DNA of 64,000 nt, taken from assembly GCF_047511655.1 (NCBI RefSeq), contig NC_133390.1, forward strand, positions 168,412,083 to 168,476,082. Direction: 5' to 3'. The stretch comes from Castor canadensis (lineage: Eukaryota; Chordata; Mammalia; Rodentia; Castoridae). Below the pieces are notes generated by a model that saw only the letters and a program-made list of their open reading frames with translations, had not been told where the DNA came from and ran no database searches. The number at the start of each line of letters is the position of its first letter. Position 1 is the first letter of the stretch. Position numbers and translations under genes: made by a program. Of the stretch, positions 1-11,194 are shown one piece after another.

Positions 1-780
1 GCTCTGAGCAGCAGTTCCTATATGCATCTGTCTCCTGCGTCCCAGACTGTCACGCTCAACTACTGAGTATTCACCTTTACGTGGTGACACCTCAAGCTCT
101 GTGCATCCAGGACAGGCCCACCTGCCTGCTCCCCTTGCCTGATTGATGTGAAAGGCTTTGGCTCTGGACAGTCACGTCATGGACTTCCCTCCTTTACCTG
201 CACCTCCAGTTCAGGCACCAGGTCCATCTGGCTTGAGTGCTCTGGGAATCTAGCCTTCTCACTATCTCCAGAATTGTCACTTTGGTTTGGGCCTCATCAC
301 TGGAGTCTGGTGAAGACTGCCTCATCACCCTCCTCCAAGGTGTCCCTTTTGGCTACTTCCCCATCCACTTACCACAGTGAACTTCACACTTCCTTTCAGG
401 TCACCATTTAAAGGGCTTCATGACTCTCCTCTGCCTTCAGAAGGAAGCCTAGACTTCTTCGCATGGCCTTGGGTCTTCCTGTCTCATTTCCCAGTCTCTT
501 CCCCTGCATCACACCGCCTCTCGCTACTGCTACTCAAAATCCCCCAGCACACTGTTCATTCTCTTTTGTCTCAAATTCTTCTGCCTGCAGCCACTGTCCC
601 TGTGTGTTCTTCCAGAGATTCTACATGCAAACAAATGAGTAAATACACACTCCCACACCCATATTCTTTCTCCTTTTATTTTGTACACAATTACTTACCA
701 TATATACCATATATACTTTGTTTACTGTCTGCCTTTCCCCAGTGAATTGTAACTCCTTAAATGGAGAGAGACTGTAGCTT

Positions 781-1107
781 TTTTTTTTTTTTTTCCTATA
801 CTAGAGTTTGAACTCAGGGCCTCACACTTGCTAGGCAGGTGCTCTATCACCTGAACCACACCCCCGTTCCTTTTTTGCTTTATTTCTCAGATGGGGTCTT
901 GCACAAAACTCTTGGACTGGCCTTGGACCACAATTCTTCTCCTTACACCTCCTGCATAGTTGGGATTATAAACATATGCCATCATGGCAGGCTTGTTCTT
1001 TCCTAACTTTTTTATTTTTTGCCTGTGCTAACCTCGAACTACAGTCCTCCTGTTTCAGCATTCTAAGTAGCTGAGATTACAGGTATGAGCCACTGTACCC
1101 TGCCTGA
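781..1107 (-). mobile_element. Composite ID-like plus B1-like SINE
   Basis: A T-run at 780-794 is followed by the reverse complement of a tRNA-like unit (B-box complement TTTGAACTCAGGGCCTCA, then the complement of the A box with CTCTATCACCTGAACC). A 7SL/B1-like unit follows, ending in the usual GCTGAGATTACAGGTATGAGCC. Both parts run antisense to CD40. Confidence 0.85.
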
Positions 1108-2267
1108 GATACAGCTTTTTTTTTTCTTCCACTGATCCTTTTTCTGTACCTGGAATAGTGCCTGCAGCATAGTATGTGCTTGATCAGTCTTTACTGGTGA
1201 GCATTGGCTGGTGGCTGGAGGTTCCCAGGCTGGAGTTGAATCTGTACATTGGCCTCCAATTTACCTGCAGCTCAGTTAGCCTGTGATCCTCATGCCTCCA
1301 AGCCTTGGTAACCTTATCTGGAAAATGGGAATGACCTTCCTTTCACAAGATGAAGACACATAAGGTGTTTTTGTAAACTCGTAAGCACTTTTCTCACATA
1401 AGGTTAAAGTACATGCCTTCTCTGAAGTTTCCTCCTACCTTCAGTGGTTTTCCCTTTGTCATGTCCTTCTCTGTCCACTCCTGCCACTCCCTCTGGGAGT
1501 ACCTGGAACTAGGTCTCCCTCACTCCAGGTCAAGGCTCCTGGCTGGCTACTTTTCTGCAACTTCTCCTGCCCTGAGCTTGCCAGCTGGTGCTCTCGTTGG
1601 TTAGGTCATCTGGCTGGATGCTGACGGACTCGTCAGTTAAAACCTTCATGCCTAGTTGTCAGTCACCTGGTTTTTGTTCCTGCATGTCAGCCTCTTGACT
1701 CCCCTGTGTTCCACTTAGCTGAAGTGCACTGCTGCTCAAACTTTCACATCCTTCTGGGCCTGCTCAGATCTTTCTTCCTCAGAGAAGTTTTCTGAAGACT
1801 TAAACCACAGCTTCTCAGTTCGGGCCAATTTTGCTTCCTGTGAGACATTAGCAACGTCTGGACATTTTCTGTTGTCACAACTGGGAAGTGGGATACTGGC
1901 CAGTGATGCTGGTAAACATCCTACAATCCTCAGGAAAGCTCCCCTCCCCCCAAACACAGACTTGCCCACTGTGTTGAGGCTGAGAGTACACTGAACTCAT
2001 CACCTCCCTGTTCCAGCCTTTGTGGATCTGAACAATGCCTATTTCACTTTAGCCTGTATCACAGGGCTTGGCACTCATTATCCACTCTCCTGTTTATTAC
2101 TCTTTAAGATGTGCAATGACCTTTTCTCTGCGCTATGAGTTCCTGTCATACCCATAATAACCAACATAGGATGCTGCCTATAATGTGTGGTCAGTGAACT
2201 TGAACTTGCTGCTTGTTGACTGCCTCCCTCAGGTTGGAAATCTTGTGGTTGGAAGCCTTAATATTTC

Positions 2268-2298
2268 GTTTGTTTGTTTGTTTGTGTGAGTGCACGAG

Positions 2299-2336
<38 letters not shown>
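2268..2336. repeat. (GTTT)n then (CA)n microsatellite
   Basis: A short GTTT run at 2268-2283 is followed by a nearly uninterrupted CA dinucleotide tract at 2302-2336. The tract ends 29 bp before the CD40 exon 6 acceptor, where the branch point and polypyrimidine tract would normally be. Confidence 0.95.
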
Positions 2337-2339
<3 letters not shown>

Positions 2340-2365
2340 CCATATGCACATGTGTCTTTGCACAG

Positions 2366-2427
2366 CTGTGAGGCCAAAGACCTGGTGGTACTTCAGGAAG
2401 GAACCAAGCTCACTGATGCTGTCTGTG
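2366..2427 (+). CDS. CD40: CD40 exon 6 (end of cysteine-rich domain 4)
   Basis: CD40 is a TNF-receptor superfamily member on B cells, dendritic cells and other antigen-presenting cells; it binds CD40 ligand and signals through TRAF proteins. This 62-bp exon encodes the end of the fourth cysteine-rich domain: translation in the used frame gives CEAKDLVVLQEGTKLTDAVC, close to human [20 protein letters not shown], with both cysteines kept. It starts after TTTGCACAG in phase 2 and ends before a strong GTAAGT donor in phase 1. The 62-bp length equals that of human exon 6, whose skipping shifts the frame and gives a known isoform lacking the membrane anchor. The acceptor has only a weak pyrimidine tract, preceded by a CA repeat. 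Confidence 0.95.
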
Positions 2428-3948
2428 GTAAGTCTGGGATAATGGGTCCGGGCAACAGTCAAGGAAGGTAAAACTGTAGGGAGGGACTGAGGCACATAGA
2501 GACTCCAAGAGGGAAAGAGGAAGTGGAGATGAAGTGAGAGGAGGAGGCAGATTGGGGTGTGGTATTCCAGCTCTGCCATTTCTCTTGGGAGCCTGGCTAA
2601 ATTGCTCCCCCTTTCTGAGATTCAATTTCTTCATCTGTAAAATGGAATGAGCACAGCATCTTCCATGGTGTAGGTGCCTGGCATGGGTTGTTTTTTTCTT
2701 TTGCAGTTTGGAAGCATTCATGATTGCTCTTCTGCCACCACATACTTTAGGTTCTAGTATGTTGTGACATTGTCTTCTGTTGGTCTCAGGTTTGATTTAA
2801 GAATGAGAAGGTTGGCTTGTAGCACAGATCACAAACTCAGATAGCTACAGGGACTAGGTGGGTCATTTAGTGAGTGAAAAAGATCAGGGGGAAGAAGAAA
2901 ACATTCTCTTTGCTTTTTCTCAAGATTTATTTTCCTCTTGGCAGGGCTAGGACTAGAATGAGGTGACAGAGGAACTTGACTTCACATCATTTAAGGGAGT
3001 GCCATTAAAATGCAGTGACTAAGATAAACAACATTTTGATGCAATAGTAAAAAAATCAAAAGGAATGACAAAAATTGTGATGAACAAAATAGCAAACTTT
3101 TAAATAAAAACAGGATCTAACCTTGTATTGCATAACCTTGCCTTATTCACTTCACCCTACTCTTGGCCCTGGTTCCAATACAACCTTATTAAAAAAACAG
3201 GTGACCACCTGTGAGTTATTGTTTGTTCACTTGGTGCCTGCCAACTGACTTTCAAAATGTGGCATCAAAGTGATACTTATTTTGATTACTGAGTTCTCTG
3301 GTGTCCCCTTAAATTTTGTCTGAAAGCATTTGCCTCCTTTGTCTTGTGTTAGAGACCACTACCTCTTGGTCTTTCTTTCATTTGCTCCCTTAGAAGAGAG
3401 ACATAGGTAGAAGAAATATTTTACTTCCCTCTAGTTACAAATGTAACTGCAGGCATAAGCAGAGCTGGACATCAGCACCAGCAGAGTAGGGAGTGCTGGG
3501 AAGCAGGCAAGCTGGCCGCCATTGTTCAGATCTAGCTGATGACTGCCAGTGGGGTTGCTGACTTATGGGAGCCAGTCTTCCCATCTGATAAGAGATTAGA
3601 TGTCCAGATTTTTTTTTTAATATAGAATCCCCAACTTAAAAATGTTGGCATTATCTCAAAGCACTAAAAAATGTGCTAGTCTTCCTAAAGACATCTGCCA
3701 GCCACACTTCCCCAAGGGCCACCCTCTTGAAACCCATGACATAGATGAGCTCAGACACTGGAGGATTTTAGAGTCTGCAAGGTACCACAGCTTTGGGCAT
3801 TGGGGGTGGGAGCAACTGCAGGGCATGCTCACATCTTTTTTTTGTGTGTGGTACTGGGGCTTGAACTCAGGGCCTCATGCTTGCTAGGCAGGTGCTCTAT
3901 GGCTTTGAGCCACCCTGCCAGCCCCTGCACATGTCTTGATTTCCCCAG
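2428..3948 (+). other. CD40: CD40 intron 6
   Basis: Begins GTAAGT and ends TTTCCCCAG. The interior is AT-rich around 3000-3120 with no recognisable gene. A SINE at 3836-3924 forms most of its last 115 bp. Confidence 0.9.
3836..3924 (-). mobile_element. ID-like SINE next to the CD40 exon 7 acceptor
   Basis: T-run followed by the reverse complement of the tRNA-like SINE (ACTGGGGCTTGAACTCAGGG, then GCAGGTGCTCTATGGC). Imperfect flanking repeats TGCTCACATCTT (3826-3837) and TGCACATGTCTT (3926-3937) fit a degraded target-site duplication. The element ends 24 bp before exon 7. Confidence 0.9.
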
Positions 3949-4035
3949 GTTTCCAGACTCGGACGAGAGCCCTGGTGGTGATTCCCATCGTGACAGGGAT
4001 CCTACTTGTCATCTTCTTGGTGTCTGTCTTTATCA
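3949..4035 (+). CDS. CD40: CD40 exon 7 (transmembrane segment)
   Basis: An 87-bp exon entered in phase 1, completing a Gly codon with exon 6. It encodes a short juxtamembrane stretch FQTRTRALVV and then the single transmembrane helix (IPIVTGILLVIFLVSVFI), matching the position and hydrophobic character of the human receptor's helix after its RLRALVV stretch. It ends before GTGAGT with one base of the next codon. This exon anchors the receptor in the plasma membrane, so splicing that omits or misreads it would give soluble receptor. Identification rests on frame continuity with exons 6, 8 and 9 and on similarity to remembered human CD40. Confidence 0.95.
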
Positions 4036-4152
4036 GTGAGTCCCCAAGGGGGGAGAGGATGGGGAAGGGAGGGAGGAGGAGGTACTGCAGAACTGGCCAC
4101 CTGATCCCGATCTGGCCTTCCCAATGCCCCCCATCCTTCTTTTTTTCTCTAG

Positions 4153-4181
4153 GAAAAGTGATCAAGAAGCCAAAAGATAAG
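4153..4181 (+). CDS. CD40: CD40 exon 8 (juxtamembrane cytoplasmic)
   Basis: A tiny 29-bp exon between TTTCTCTAG and GTATGT. With the base carried over from exon 7 it encodes RKVIKKPKDK, the basic stop-transfer region directly inside the membrane; the human equivalent is KKVAKKPTNK. It ends in phase 0. Only the splice sites and the conserved KKP core reveal it. Confidence 0.93.
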
Positions 4182-4700
4182 GTATGTCACCCCTGGCGAC
4201 CAAGACAAGAGTTTTGACAAGCTGGAAAGAAAGATTGGCTCATAGTTGCATAGAGGGCAGGAAAAATTAGTTCAGGGTCTGTCCCTGTGACCAGAGAGGG
4301 GACAGCAGAACTGACTACTGTCACCTCCATCCACCCCTGTATTCCAGCCTAGGCTCCTTCAGTTCACTCACCCCATTCCCCACAGAGCTGCACTTGGCAC
4401 CACTGGCAAAGTCTTAACACTGGTTCTTCTTTATTTCCTCCCTGGCATTTGGAACCATGTAGCTGTGTCCAATGGGTGGAGGGAGGCCAGAGGGGCAGTG
4501 CCTTGATTCTGCTCATTCCCACTCTGGAAGCTTCTTGTCACCCTCATTGTGGCCAGGAGGGGGCAGGGGGCACCCAAGGAATCAGCACCGACCCACTGTT
4601 GCAGGAGAGGAAGGAATTTGGGGAGGGGGTCTACTTCTCAGGCTGCTCAGAGTCATAGCTGACCATGTTGCTGTGGTAACCTCACACCTTGGCTTTCCAG
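4182..4700 (+). other. CD40: CD40 intron 8
   Basis: 519 bp between the GTATGT donor and the GGCTTTCCAG acceptor. No repeat or gene recognised. Confidence 0.9.
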
Positions 4701-4859
4701 GTCCTCCATCCCGAGGCTGTACGGCAAGATCCTGTGGAGATGGAGGATATTCTTGGCCACAACCCTGCTGCTCCAGTGCAGGAGACCTTACATGGGTGCC
4801 AGCCCGTCACCCAGGAGGATGGCAAAGAGAGCCGAATTGCAGTGCAAGAGAGACAGTGA
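4701..4859 (+). CDS. CD40: CD40 exon 9 (cytoplasmic signalling tail, stop)
   Basis: Encodes 52 residues and TGA (4857-4859). The TRAF6-type site reads RQDPVEMED, resembling mouse QDPQEMED more than human QEPQEINF; the P-x-E-x-x-acidic pattern is kept. The TRAF2/3/5 site [20 protein letters not shown] is identical to the human sequence as I remember it and contains the core PxQxT. The protein ends ...RIAVQERQ, as in human; mouse CD40 carries an extra C-terminal extension here. The tail recruits TRAF adaptors to activate NF-kB and MAP kinases after ligand-driven clustering. The exon is intact and in frame with exon 8. Confidence 0.96.
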   Translation, partial: VLHPEAVRQDPVEMEDILGHNPAAPVQETLHGCQPVTQEDGKESRIAVQERQ

Positions 4860-5275
4860 GGCCTTGCTTGGGACATGGCAGCATGGACACCTGGCTGGAG
4901 AGACTGAAGCTACTGCTGCAGTGGTGACAGCAGGAGGGTGAGGGACTGGAACTGATGGGGCCCAGCCCCCTAGGCCTGCACTGGTGAGGTTTGAGAGCAC
5001 AGACACAGAGCTCAGTTCATCTTTGAGAACTTTCACACCTGTCCTGGAGCCATCCAATCTCCCCACCTGCTTTTAAAGATGAAGAAAGGACTTTGATGTG
5101 TGTGGGTGGGTGCACAGTAATGCTCACCAAACCGCCCAGCCCAACCTAGCAGTTGAATCCCAAAGACATATTACGGGATTTCCATATGTCCAGGACACCA
5201 CTGTTTTTGGTGCCGAAGGCACTAACTGTATATCGTCAGGGGACTGGCCCAATAAAATTGTAATATATTTTTACT
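4860..5275 (+). other. CD40: CD40 3' untranslated region
   Basis: From the stop codon to about 20 nt after the AATAAA at 5251. The end point is inferred from the signal; no transcript evidence is available. No repeat is recognised in it. Confidence 0.7.
5251..5256 (+). promoter_or_regulatory. CD40: CD40 poly(A) signal AATAAA
   Basis: First canonical AATAAA downstream of the CD40 stop, followed by an AT-rich stretch. Its distance of about 390 nt from the stop is reasonable for this gene. Confidence 0.75.
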
Positions 5276-5827
5276 ACAGGTCTCAAAAACACTGTCTAAT
5301 GAAAAAAGAAGCAGGTTGTGGAGTGATGGCTATGAAGAGTTTTTAAAAGCACATACCCTAACAAAATGATATATACACTATAGTACACACATGCAGTGAA
5401 CGATAGTGAGCTATGCATCGTGTGATGTAGGTGTAGATGGATATCTGTGGATAAATTTAATATATATTATATTTGTAGGGAAAAAGGGTTCTGGGAGGGT
5501 ACACTGAAAACCCTGGGGTGGGAGAAAGTTGATTTTCCCATAGTACTTTATTTTTTCTCCAAAGGCGAGTGAATTCATATAATGCTTATGTAATTAAAAA
5601 AAGATCATCAAATGTAAAAAGAAAGCCTGGGTAGACATGCTGGGTGACATGAGCTGTTTAATTTTCTGTCAGGCTCCCAGAATTAGGGCATTTTCTGAGG
5701 ATAAGAATGTCTTCAAGCTGCTGCCCTTCCAGGGCTGTTGCACATTTGGCATCAGGCTTGCACGGCATCCTCCCCCGACTTGTCTCATGTTCACAAAACA
5801 GCCTTCCTGGGTGGGCAGAGTCTGCAT

Positions 5828-5910
5828 CCCTTCCTTTTTCACAGAGGTAGAAACAGAGTCCCAGAGAGGTGAAGGGACTTGCCTATGGCCACACAGCAGT
5901 GTGCAGTGAT
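5828..5910 (+). repeat. MIR-like fragment
   Basis: Contains TTTTTCACAGAGGTAGAAAC, CCCAGAGAGGTGAAGGGAC and TTGCCTATGGCCACACAGC, the diverged core of a MIR SINE. Confidence 0.7.
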
Positions 5911-7805
5911 GCCATGCTGAGAGTCCCCCTATTCTTGGTTCTGGGCTTTTCCAAGACCTACCTGCTCCCTGGAATCTATGTCCCAGCAAGATCTTGGGAC
6001 TCCTAATGCCTTTTGACCTCCCCACTGCTCTCTGAGCTGCTGCTTCTTGGTCAGATGGTGCCCCTTCCCCCCCAGCAGCATCTCAGGATAAAAATAGACC
6101 GTCCTGTTCTCTTTTCCTGCTGTGCCAACTGAGGGGGAGCCTCGTCAGGAGGAGCAGCAGATGGAGTGGGAGCAGAGGGGAGGGAAGGAAGGCTGGAGGA
6201 CAAGGGGGAGAAGGAGGAGGAATGCAAAGTGCCCTACAAAGCCCTGGCAGCGGACTCAGCCTCAGACTCAGATGTGGGGTTAACCCGGGGCTCTTGTCCT
6301 TGCCCAGTGTGAGACGGCTTTGATTTCTCCCCGGGAGCCTGCTGGCTGGAGGGTGGGGGTGAAGAGGGCTTGTCCCAATAGAAGCTGTGAGGGCAGCTGG
6401 GAGTCAAGAGATGGACACCTGCTTGGCAGGCTTCCCAGAAGAGCTTCAAGAGCCATTTGGAGGCACCAGGTGGAGGCCCTCAGTTCAGGAAGTGGAGCAA
6501 AGTGGTGGAGGAGGAGGGGGAATGTTGGGACCTCATCCTCCCCTACCTACAGCCTAAATGCTAGTGGCGCTCACTCCAATGTGCAGGGAAGACGAAAGCG
6601 ATCCACGTCTGCCACCTGTCACCATGTGGTCTCAGATGAGTCACTGTTTCTTTATCTGGCAATGACAGCCACCCTTGCAGTAGACGCTGTTGGGTACTCT
6701 TGTGCTCTCTCCTAGGTCAGAGGTTCTTGAACTTCCTTTAGGACAGAGGAACAGTATCAGAACCATCTGTAAGGTCTGTTAAAGTGCCAGATTGCTGGGA
6801 CCTGCCTCCAGTGTCTCTGGCTCAGCAAGTCTGGGACAGGGATGTGTGGTTCTAGCAAGTTCCCCAGATGGTTCTGATGCTGCTGTCCTTGGCGTTTGTA
6901 TGACTGTATAAGTAGGTGGTTTCCTATTGCTGACCTTGGATGGCTGGTCTTGGGGCTTTCCTGGTCTTGAAGACATGCTTGGTGTGGATGCAAGCTTGTA
7001 GCCGGGAAGTCAAAGCTGCAGAGCATGTACTCCCAATGGCTTGGGTTCACAGGAAGATAAACACTCCTGCCTCCTTGTCCTCAGGAGGGATGAAGCTGAG
7101 GGACAAATCTCCCTGGGTTCCCTAGAGGAACGGCACCCCACATGCCCACAGTGAGCCCTCTGTGTTCCTGGTGCCACTTCCCGGGTTCAACTCCTCAGCA
7201 CACTATCTCTGGTCCTTATCTCAGGTCTGCTTCTGTGAGAAGTTTCCCATGAGTCCCATGAGAGAGAAGGTGCAACTTTGTATCTGGTGGTGTTGCAACA
7301 GGTGGTAGAGGTGGGTGTTCTTGGTGACTCCAGCAAGTTCTGCTTCAACTGTAGATTAGCAGGAAATTTCTGTAGCTGCAGAAAAGTTACTCTCTGGTTT
7401 GGACTTTGGTCCCAGATGTGTGATGAAGGGCTGCTGGGTTCTTGTGAATGCTAAGGGTCCTGCCTGGTCTGAAAATGCTTCCCTGTGATTAGGGTCCATC
7501 CTGCCTGGCCACTGATGAGGGGTGCCTGTGAGGCACACAGCAGCCAGGAGGTGGCGCTAAGGTAACATCCAAAGAGCCTGACTACCAGGACTTGACCTCC
7601 CTGAGTGAAGCTGGCTTTGCTGAGCTGATTCCCCACCGGCTCTAGCCGTGAGAGGCCTCTCTGCTCTCGGCTGGAGCCTCCCGCAGCCTGTTCTCTGCGG
7701 CCTCACCCATTCCCAGGTCTCATGCTCTCTGTGAGCGCCTTTCCTTAGCATTGACTATGTTTCTCTCGGTGTGTCTCATCCCGGGCTAGGGCTGTATACA
7801 TGGTG

Positions 7806-8000
7806 ACAGGACTTAAGAGCTCACGCTCACTGTATGCTAGGCACAGGGCCAAGAACTTTACACATGTTGGTTTACTACACATGACAACCAGCAGAAGGTG
7901 TGGTTTCTTATACCCATTTCACAGGCGAGGTTCAGAGGCCAAATGACTCACTGAGGTCTCACAAGTTAGAGCTAGGACTCGGCTCTAACCAGGTTCACTG
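7806..8000 (+). repeat. MIR SINE fossil
   Basis: Core features in order: TGTATGCTAGGCACAGGGCC, CCCATTTCACAGGCGAGG and a degraded ...GTCTCACAAGTTAGAGC tail. Confidence 0.75.
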
Positions 8001-8079
8001 AGAGAAGCTTGTGGTTTTAGGCACTCAGTGAGTTAGGGAACAGATCGCATGCTAATAGGCTATCTGGACAGAGTGGCTG

Positions 8080-8302
8080 GGTGGGCTTGGGATGGTGGTA
8101 TGCACCTGTAATACCACAGCTCTTCAGAAGGTGGAGGCAGGAGGATCAAGAGATCAAGAGTCTGAGGTCAGGCAGTCAATCAATCAGACCCTATCTCAAA
8201 AACAAAAACAGAAAAGCTAGGAGTGTAGATCAAGTGGTAGAGCACTTGCTGAGAGAGGCCCTGAGTTCAAACCCTGGTACTGCAAACAAACAAACAAAAA
8301 AA
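8080..8302 (+). mobile_element. Composite B1-like plus ID-like SINE
   Basis: 7SL-like half (CACCTGTAATACCACAGCTC, GGTGGAGGCAGGAGGATC) followed by a tRNA-like half (CAAGTGGTAGAGCACTTGC, CCCTGAGTTCAAACCCTGG) and an A-rich tail. Confidence 0.9.
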
Positions 8303-9507
8303 GGCATGACTGCCCCGGGCTGGAGGAAGGTCCGAGCAGGGCAGCCAGCCTCTAGAGGAAGCAGGCGGGGACTGGAACCCACACTCACCCAGGAGCTGGA
8401 GAGGGAGGCCAGCTGGGCCAGGAGTCCAGGATAGCAAAGCCCACGGGAATCTTTAGGGGGCAGTGTCTATCAGTTCCTTTCATTGGCTGCCCGGAAGGAA
8501 TCGGCGGGAACATTGCTGAGAATCGGGACTTTTAATCCAACATTTAATCTCCCAGCACTTAAATGTTACAGTTCCACACTTTAAAAACTTCCAGTGAGTG
8601 CCCGAGAGAACATGTTACAGAGGGTTGGGGGTGAACAACGGAATCGAATTGTGCCTAAGCCTTCTGTTTTATATATGGGGACATTGAGGCCCTGAGTGAG
8701 TCCAGAGCCAGGTCAGCAGTGTCCTAAGGCAGGTTTCTCCTTCCTCTGCAACCATCCCAGAGGCTGGAGAGAGCCCTGGATGCAGGCGGCACCCCCTACA
8801 GGGTGATGAGGCCCAGCACATTAAGCTTAGGACTGGGAGCTGGCCTCAGGAGGGGCCACACCTGGTGCAGCTGTGCTAATTGGATGGTGACCCATGAGGC
8901 TCCAGCCGGGAGTGCCCTGCAGCCTTCAGGCATCGCTGCAGTGGATTCCTTGGGCAGCAGAAGTTATTAAAGACGCTGCTCTGAGAAATTCTCTCCCCCA
9001 GAGTGATTCTGACATAGAAAATTACAGACCCACCTGCAGGAATGGCGAGATGCAGTCTTAATTTGGAGAGGGAGAGAGAGAGAATAGAAAGAAAACCTCA
9101 TGTTGTGGTAGGGGGACTTGCTGACACTAGCAGCAAGGCTAAAGGGGTCCTGGAGGGGCCCAGCAAGACCAGGCAGCAGCTTCTCCCCACCCATGGGCAG
9201 GGGATGGGGCTGGCCTCCATTCCTATGCCCTGCCTCCCTGTCCCTGGGGCTCTCCTACCCTCCCTCTGCTGTGTTCTCTCACTCTGGCACATCCCGCTGG
9301 GCCTTGGTGCCCAGCTAGTTCCCAGTTTCCTCCTTGCCCCAGGACTCCCTCCCACCCTTGCAGAGTCTGCCTGGCCCTCCACTCACTCCCCCCACCCCTG
9401 ATTCCTGCTTGCTCCTACCCACTTCTTTCCAGCTCCTCCACTTCACCCTTGTTCTCTTTCGAACAAGTGTTGTTGTTTTGACTAATTATAAAAGTCATAC
9501 TCATACA

Positions 9508-9508
<1 letters not shown>

Positions 9509-9554
<46 letters not shown>
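9509..9554. repeat. (CA)n microsatellite
   Basis: Uninterrupted CA dinucleotide run of about 46 bp. Confidence 0.97.
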
Positions 9555-9555
<1 letters not shown>

Positions 9556-9814
9556 CATCTGGACAATAAACAGGGAGAGGAATGTAAGACCACCTGTAGG
9601 CCTCCCACTTCCTTGCCAATCACAAGGTATGGGTCCTTCCACACTTGCTGTCTGCCAAAAATATCTTTTAAACTTGGGATTATTATTGCATGTGCTGTTT
9701 GGTAAGCAGCCTTCTTTGCTTAGCAGCATACAGCAGACGTCTCCCCATGCCAGATTGGTAGTGTGTTTCTTAATGGTCGCACTGATTCCATTGTGCAGGA
9801 TCTTCCAGGCAGTT

Positions 9815-9970
9815 TCTCTTTTTCCCTCCTGAGCCTCCTCTGGTGCCTTCGCCCTTCCCCTCTCCCCATCTTTCCTCTCCCATTTTCCATCTCCTCTCCA
9901 TCTCTTTCACCCCTCTCTCCTCTCCTGCCTTCATCCCCAGCATCTCTGGTTTCTTCTCTCTCTCTCCCCA
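9815..9970. repeat. Polypyrimidine (CT-rich) tract
   Basis: Almost pure C/T on the + strand with many TCTCC and CCCTC units; low-complexity sequence. Confidence 0.85.
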
Positions 9971-10149
9971 CCCTTCTGGGAAGAAGGGATGTCGCTGGCC
10001 CTCCCCAGCCCTCCCAGCTCTCTGTGCCCTGCAGAGAGGTGGGGGTGGGGGGTTGGTGGTGTTTAACACCCGCTCCCCTGTGTCAGCCATGTGCCATCTC
10101 ATTAGTGAGTCTGTCCCCCCCAAGTGAGGCAGGCAGGAGGCACAGTAGC

Positions 10150-10440
10150 AGCAAGAGGTCTAATTGAATGTAACTAATTATTCACTCCCTTAAATGGGCC
10201 TGGGAGGGACAGAATTACTCACTCTGAACTGGAGAGACCAGGAACTGGCCGGCTGGCAAATCCTGGGGCCTGCAGAGATGGCTCTCCTCGGAATACTAAT
10301 TAGGGCAGAAGTATGGGATAGTCAGGCAGAGACTTCTCTCCCTGCCCCCAGCTTCACCCCGGATGTTGGGGGTCTGGAGAACTGAATCCTTGGGTGAATG
10401 TAATTGGAGGACCCCAGGGAAGGGTTAATATGGGCTGGGG
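10150..10440. promoter_or_regulatory. Candidate conserved non-coding element
   Basis: AT-rich block with homeodomain-type cores TAATTA (10175-10180), CTAATTAG (10296-10303) and TAATTG (about 10401), unlike the GC-rich flanks and free of recognised repeats. Enhancer function is inferred from composition only. Confidence 0.4.
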
Positions 10441-11194
10441 AGGGGGGCAGTCAGAGGAAATGAAAATCTGAGCCTGGGGCTGGAGGCAGGCAGGGGGCTG
10501 GTGTTTAATAAGGACGGAGGTAGGAGAGCCCAGCGGAGCAGGAGGGAATAAGGGGTTGGGGGAGGGGCAAGCAACCTCAGTCGCACCTAGAGTCTGGGGA
10601 TGAAGCTGACTCTAGGAGGAAGCCCCTTGTAGTGCCTGTGCCTGGCAGCCCTGTACTTGTAATCCTCCCGACTCCGACTCCACACCGTTATCTTAGGAGA
10701 CTGGGGCTCAGAAGGAGAAGTGACTCATTCTTCCCAGATCTGGCAGCCTGAGCCGGCTCCATTCTGTCTAGGCAAAGCTAGAGCTCCTGGCCTATCAAAC
10801 CTCTCCCTGGGGTGGGGTGTGGTGGCTGGTCTAGACCTTGGTAGTTTTTCAAACTTCCCCTGTGATTCTAACATTCAACCAGGGCCGGGAACCATTGGTT
10901 GAAGATTTGTGGTTGTGGTACCCATTCTTCTCATCCAACCCATCCCAAACGACCTGAAGCTCTGGCCTTACCTGTGATTGTGAGGAAGGAGACTGGGGTG
11001 GGAGAGGTCTGGGTATCCAGGGAGGTGGGGGTAGAGGGAGGGTAGGGAGGGCAGGGGGCTCTCAGGTCAGTTGGGGATTGTGCGGATGTGGAAAAGTGTG
11101 AATCAAGCTTGGGGGTGATGTAGGAGGTAGTGGGTGCAGTGAATAGAGTTATAACCATGATTCTAGATTTCAGTTTCTGGGCCTGGAGTGTCTC

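Larger units (their letters stand above)
1..2365 (+). other. CD40: CD40 intron 5 (partial)
   Basis: Non-coding sequence up to the acceptor of CD40 exon 6. I looked for the preceding exon of the cysteine-rich domains and found no convincing match, so exons 1-5 are taken to lie upstream of the window. The intron holds a composite SINE at 781-1107 and a GTTT/CA microsatellite directly before the exon; otherwise I see only unremarkable sequence. Confidence 0.75.

Noticed and set aside
4472-4927. 151-aa open frame across CD40 intron 8 and exon 9
   Set aside because: Out of frame with the CD40 tail; a shadow of exon 9.
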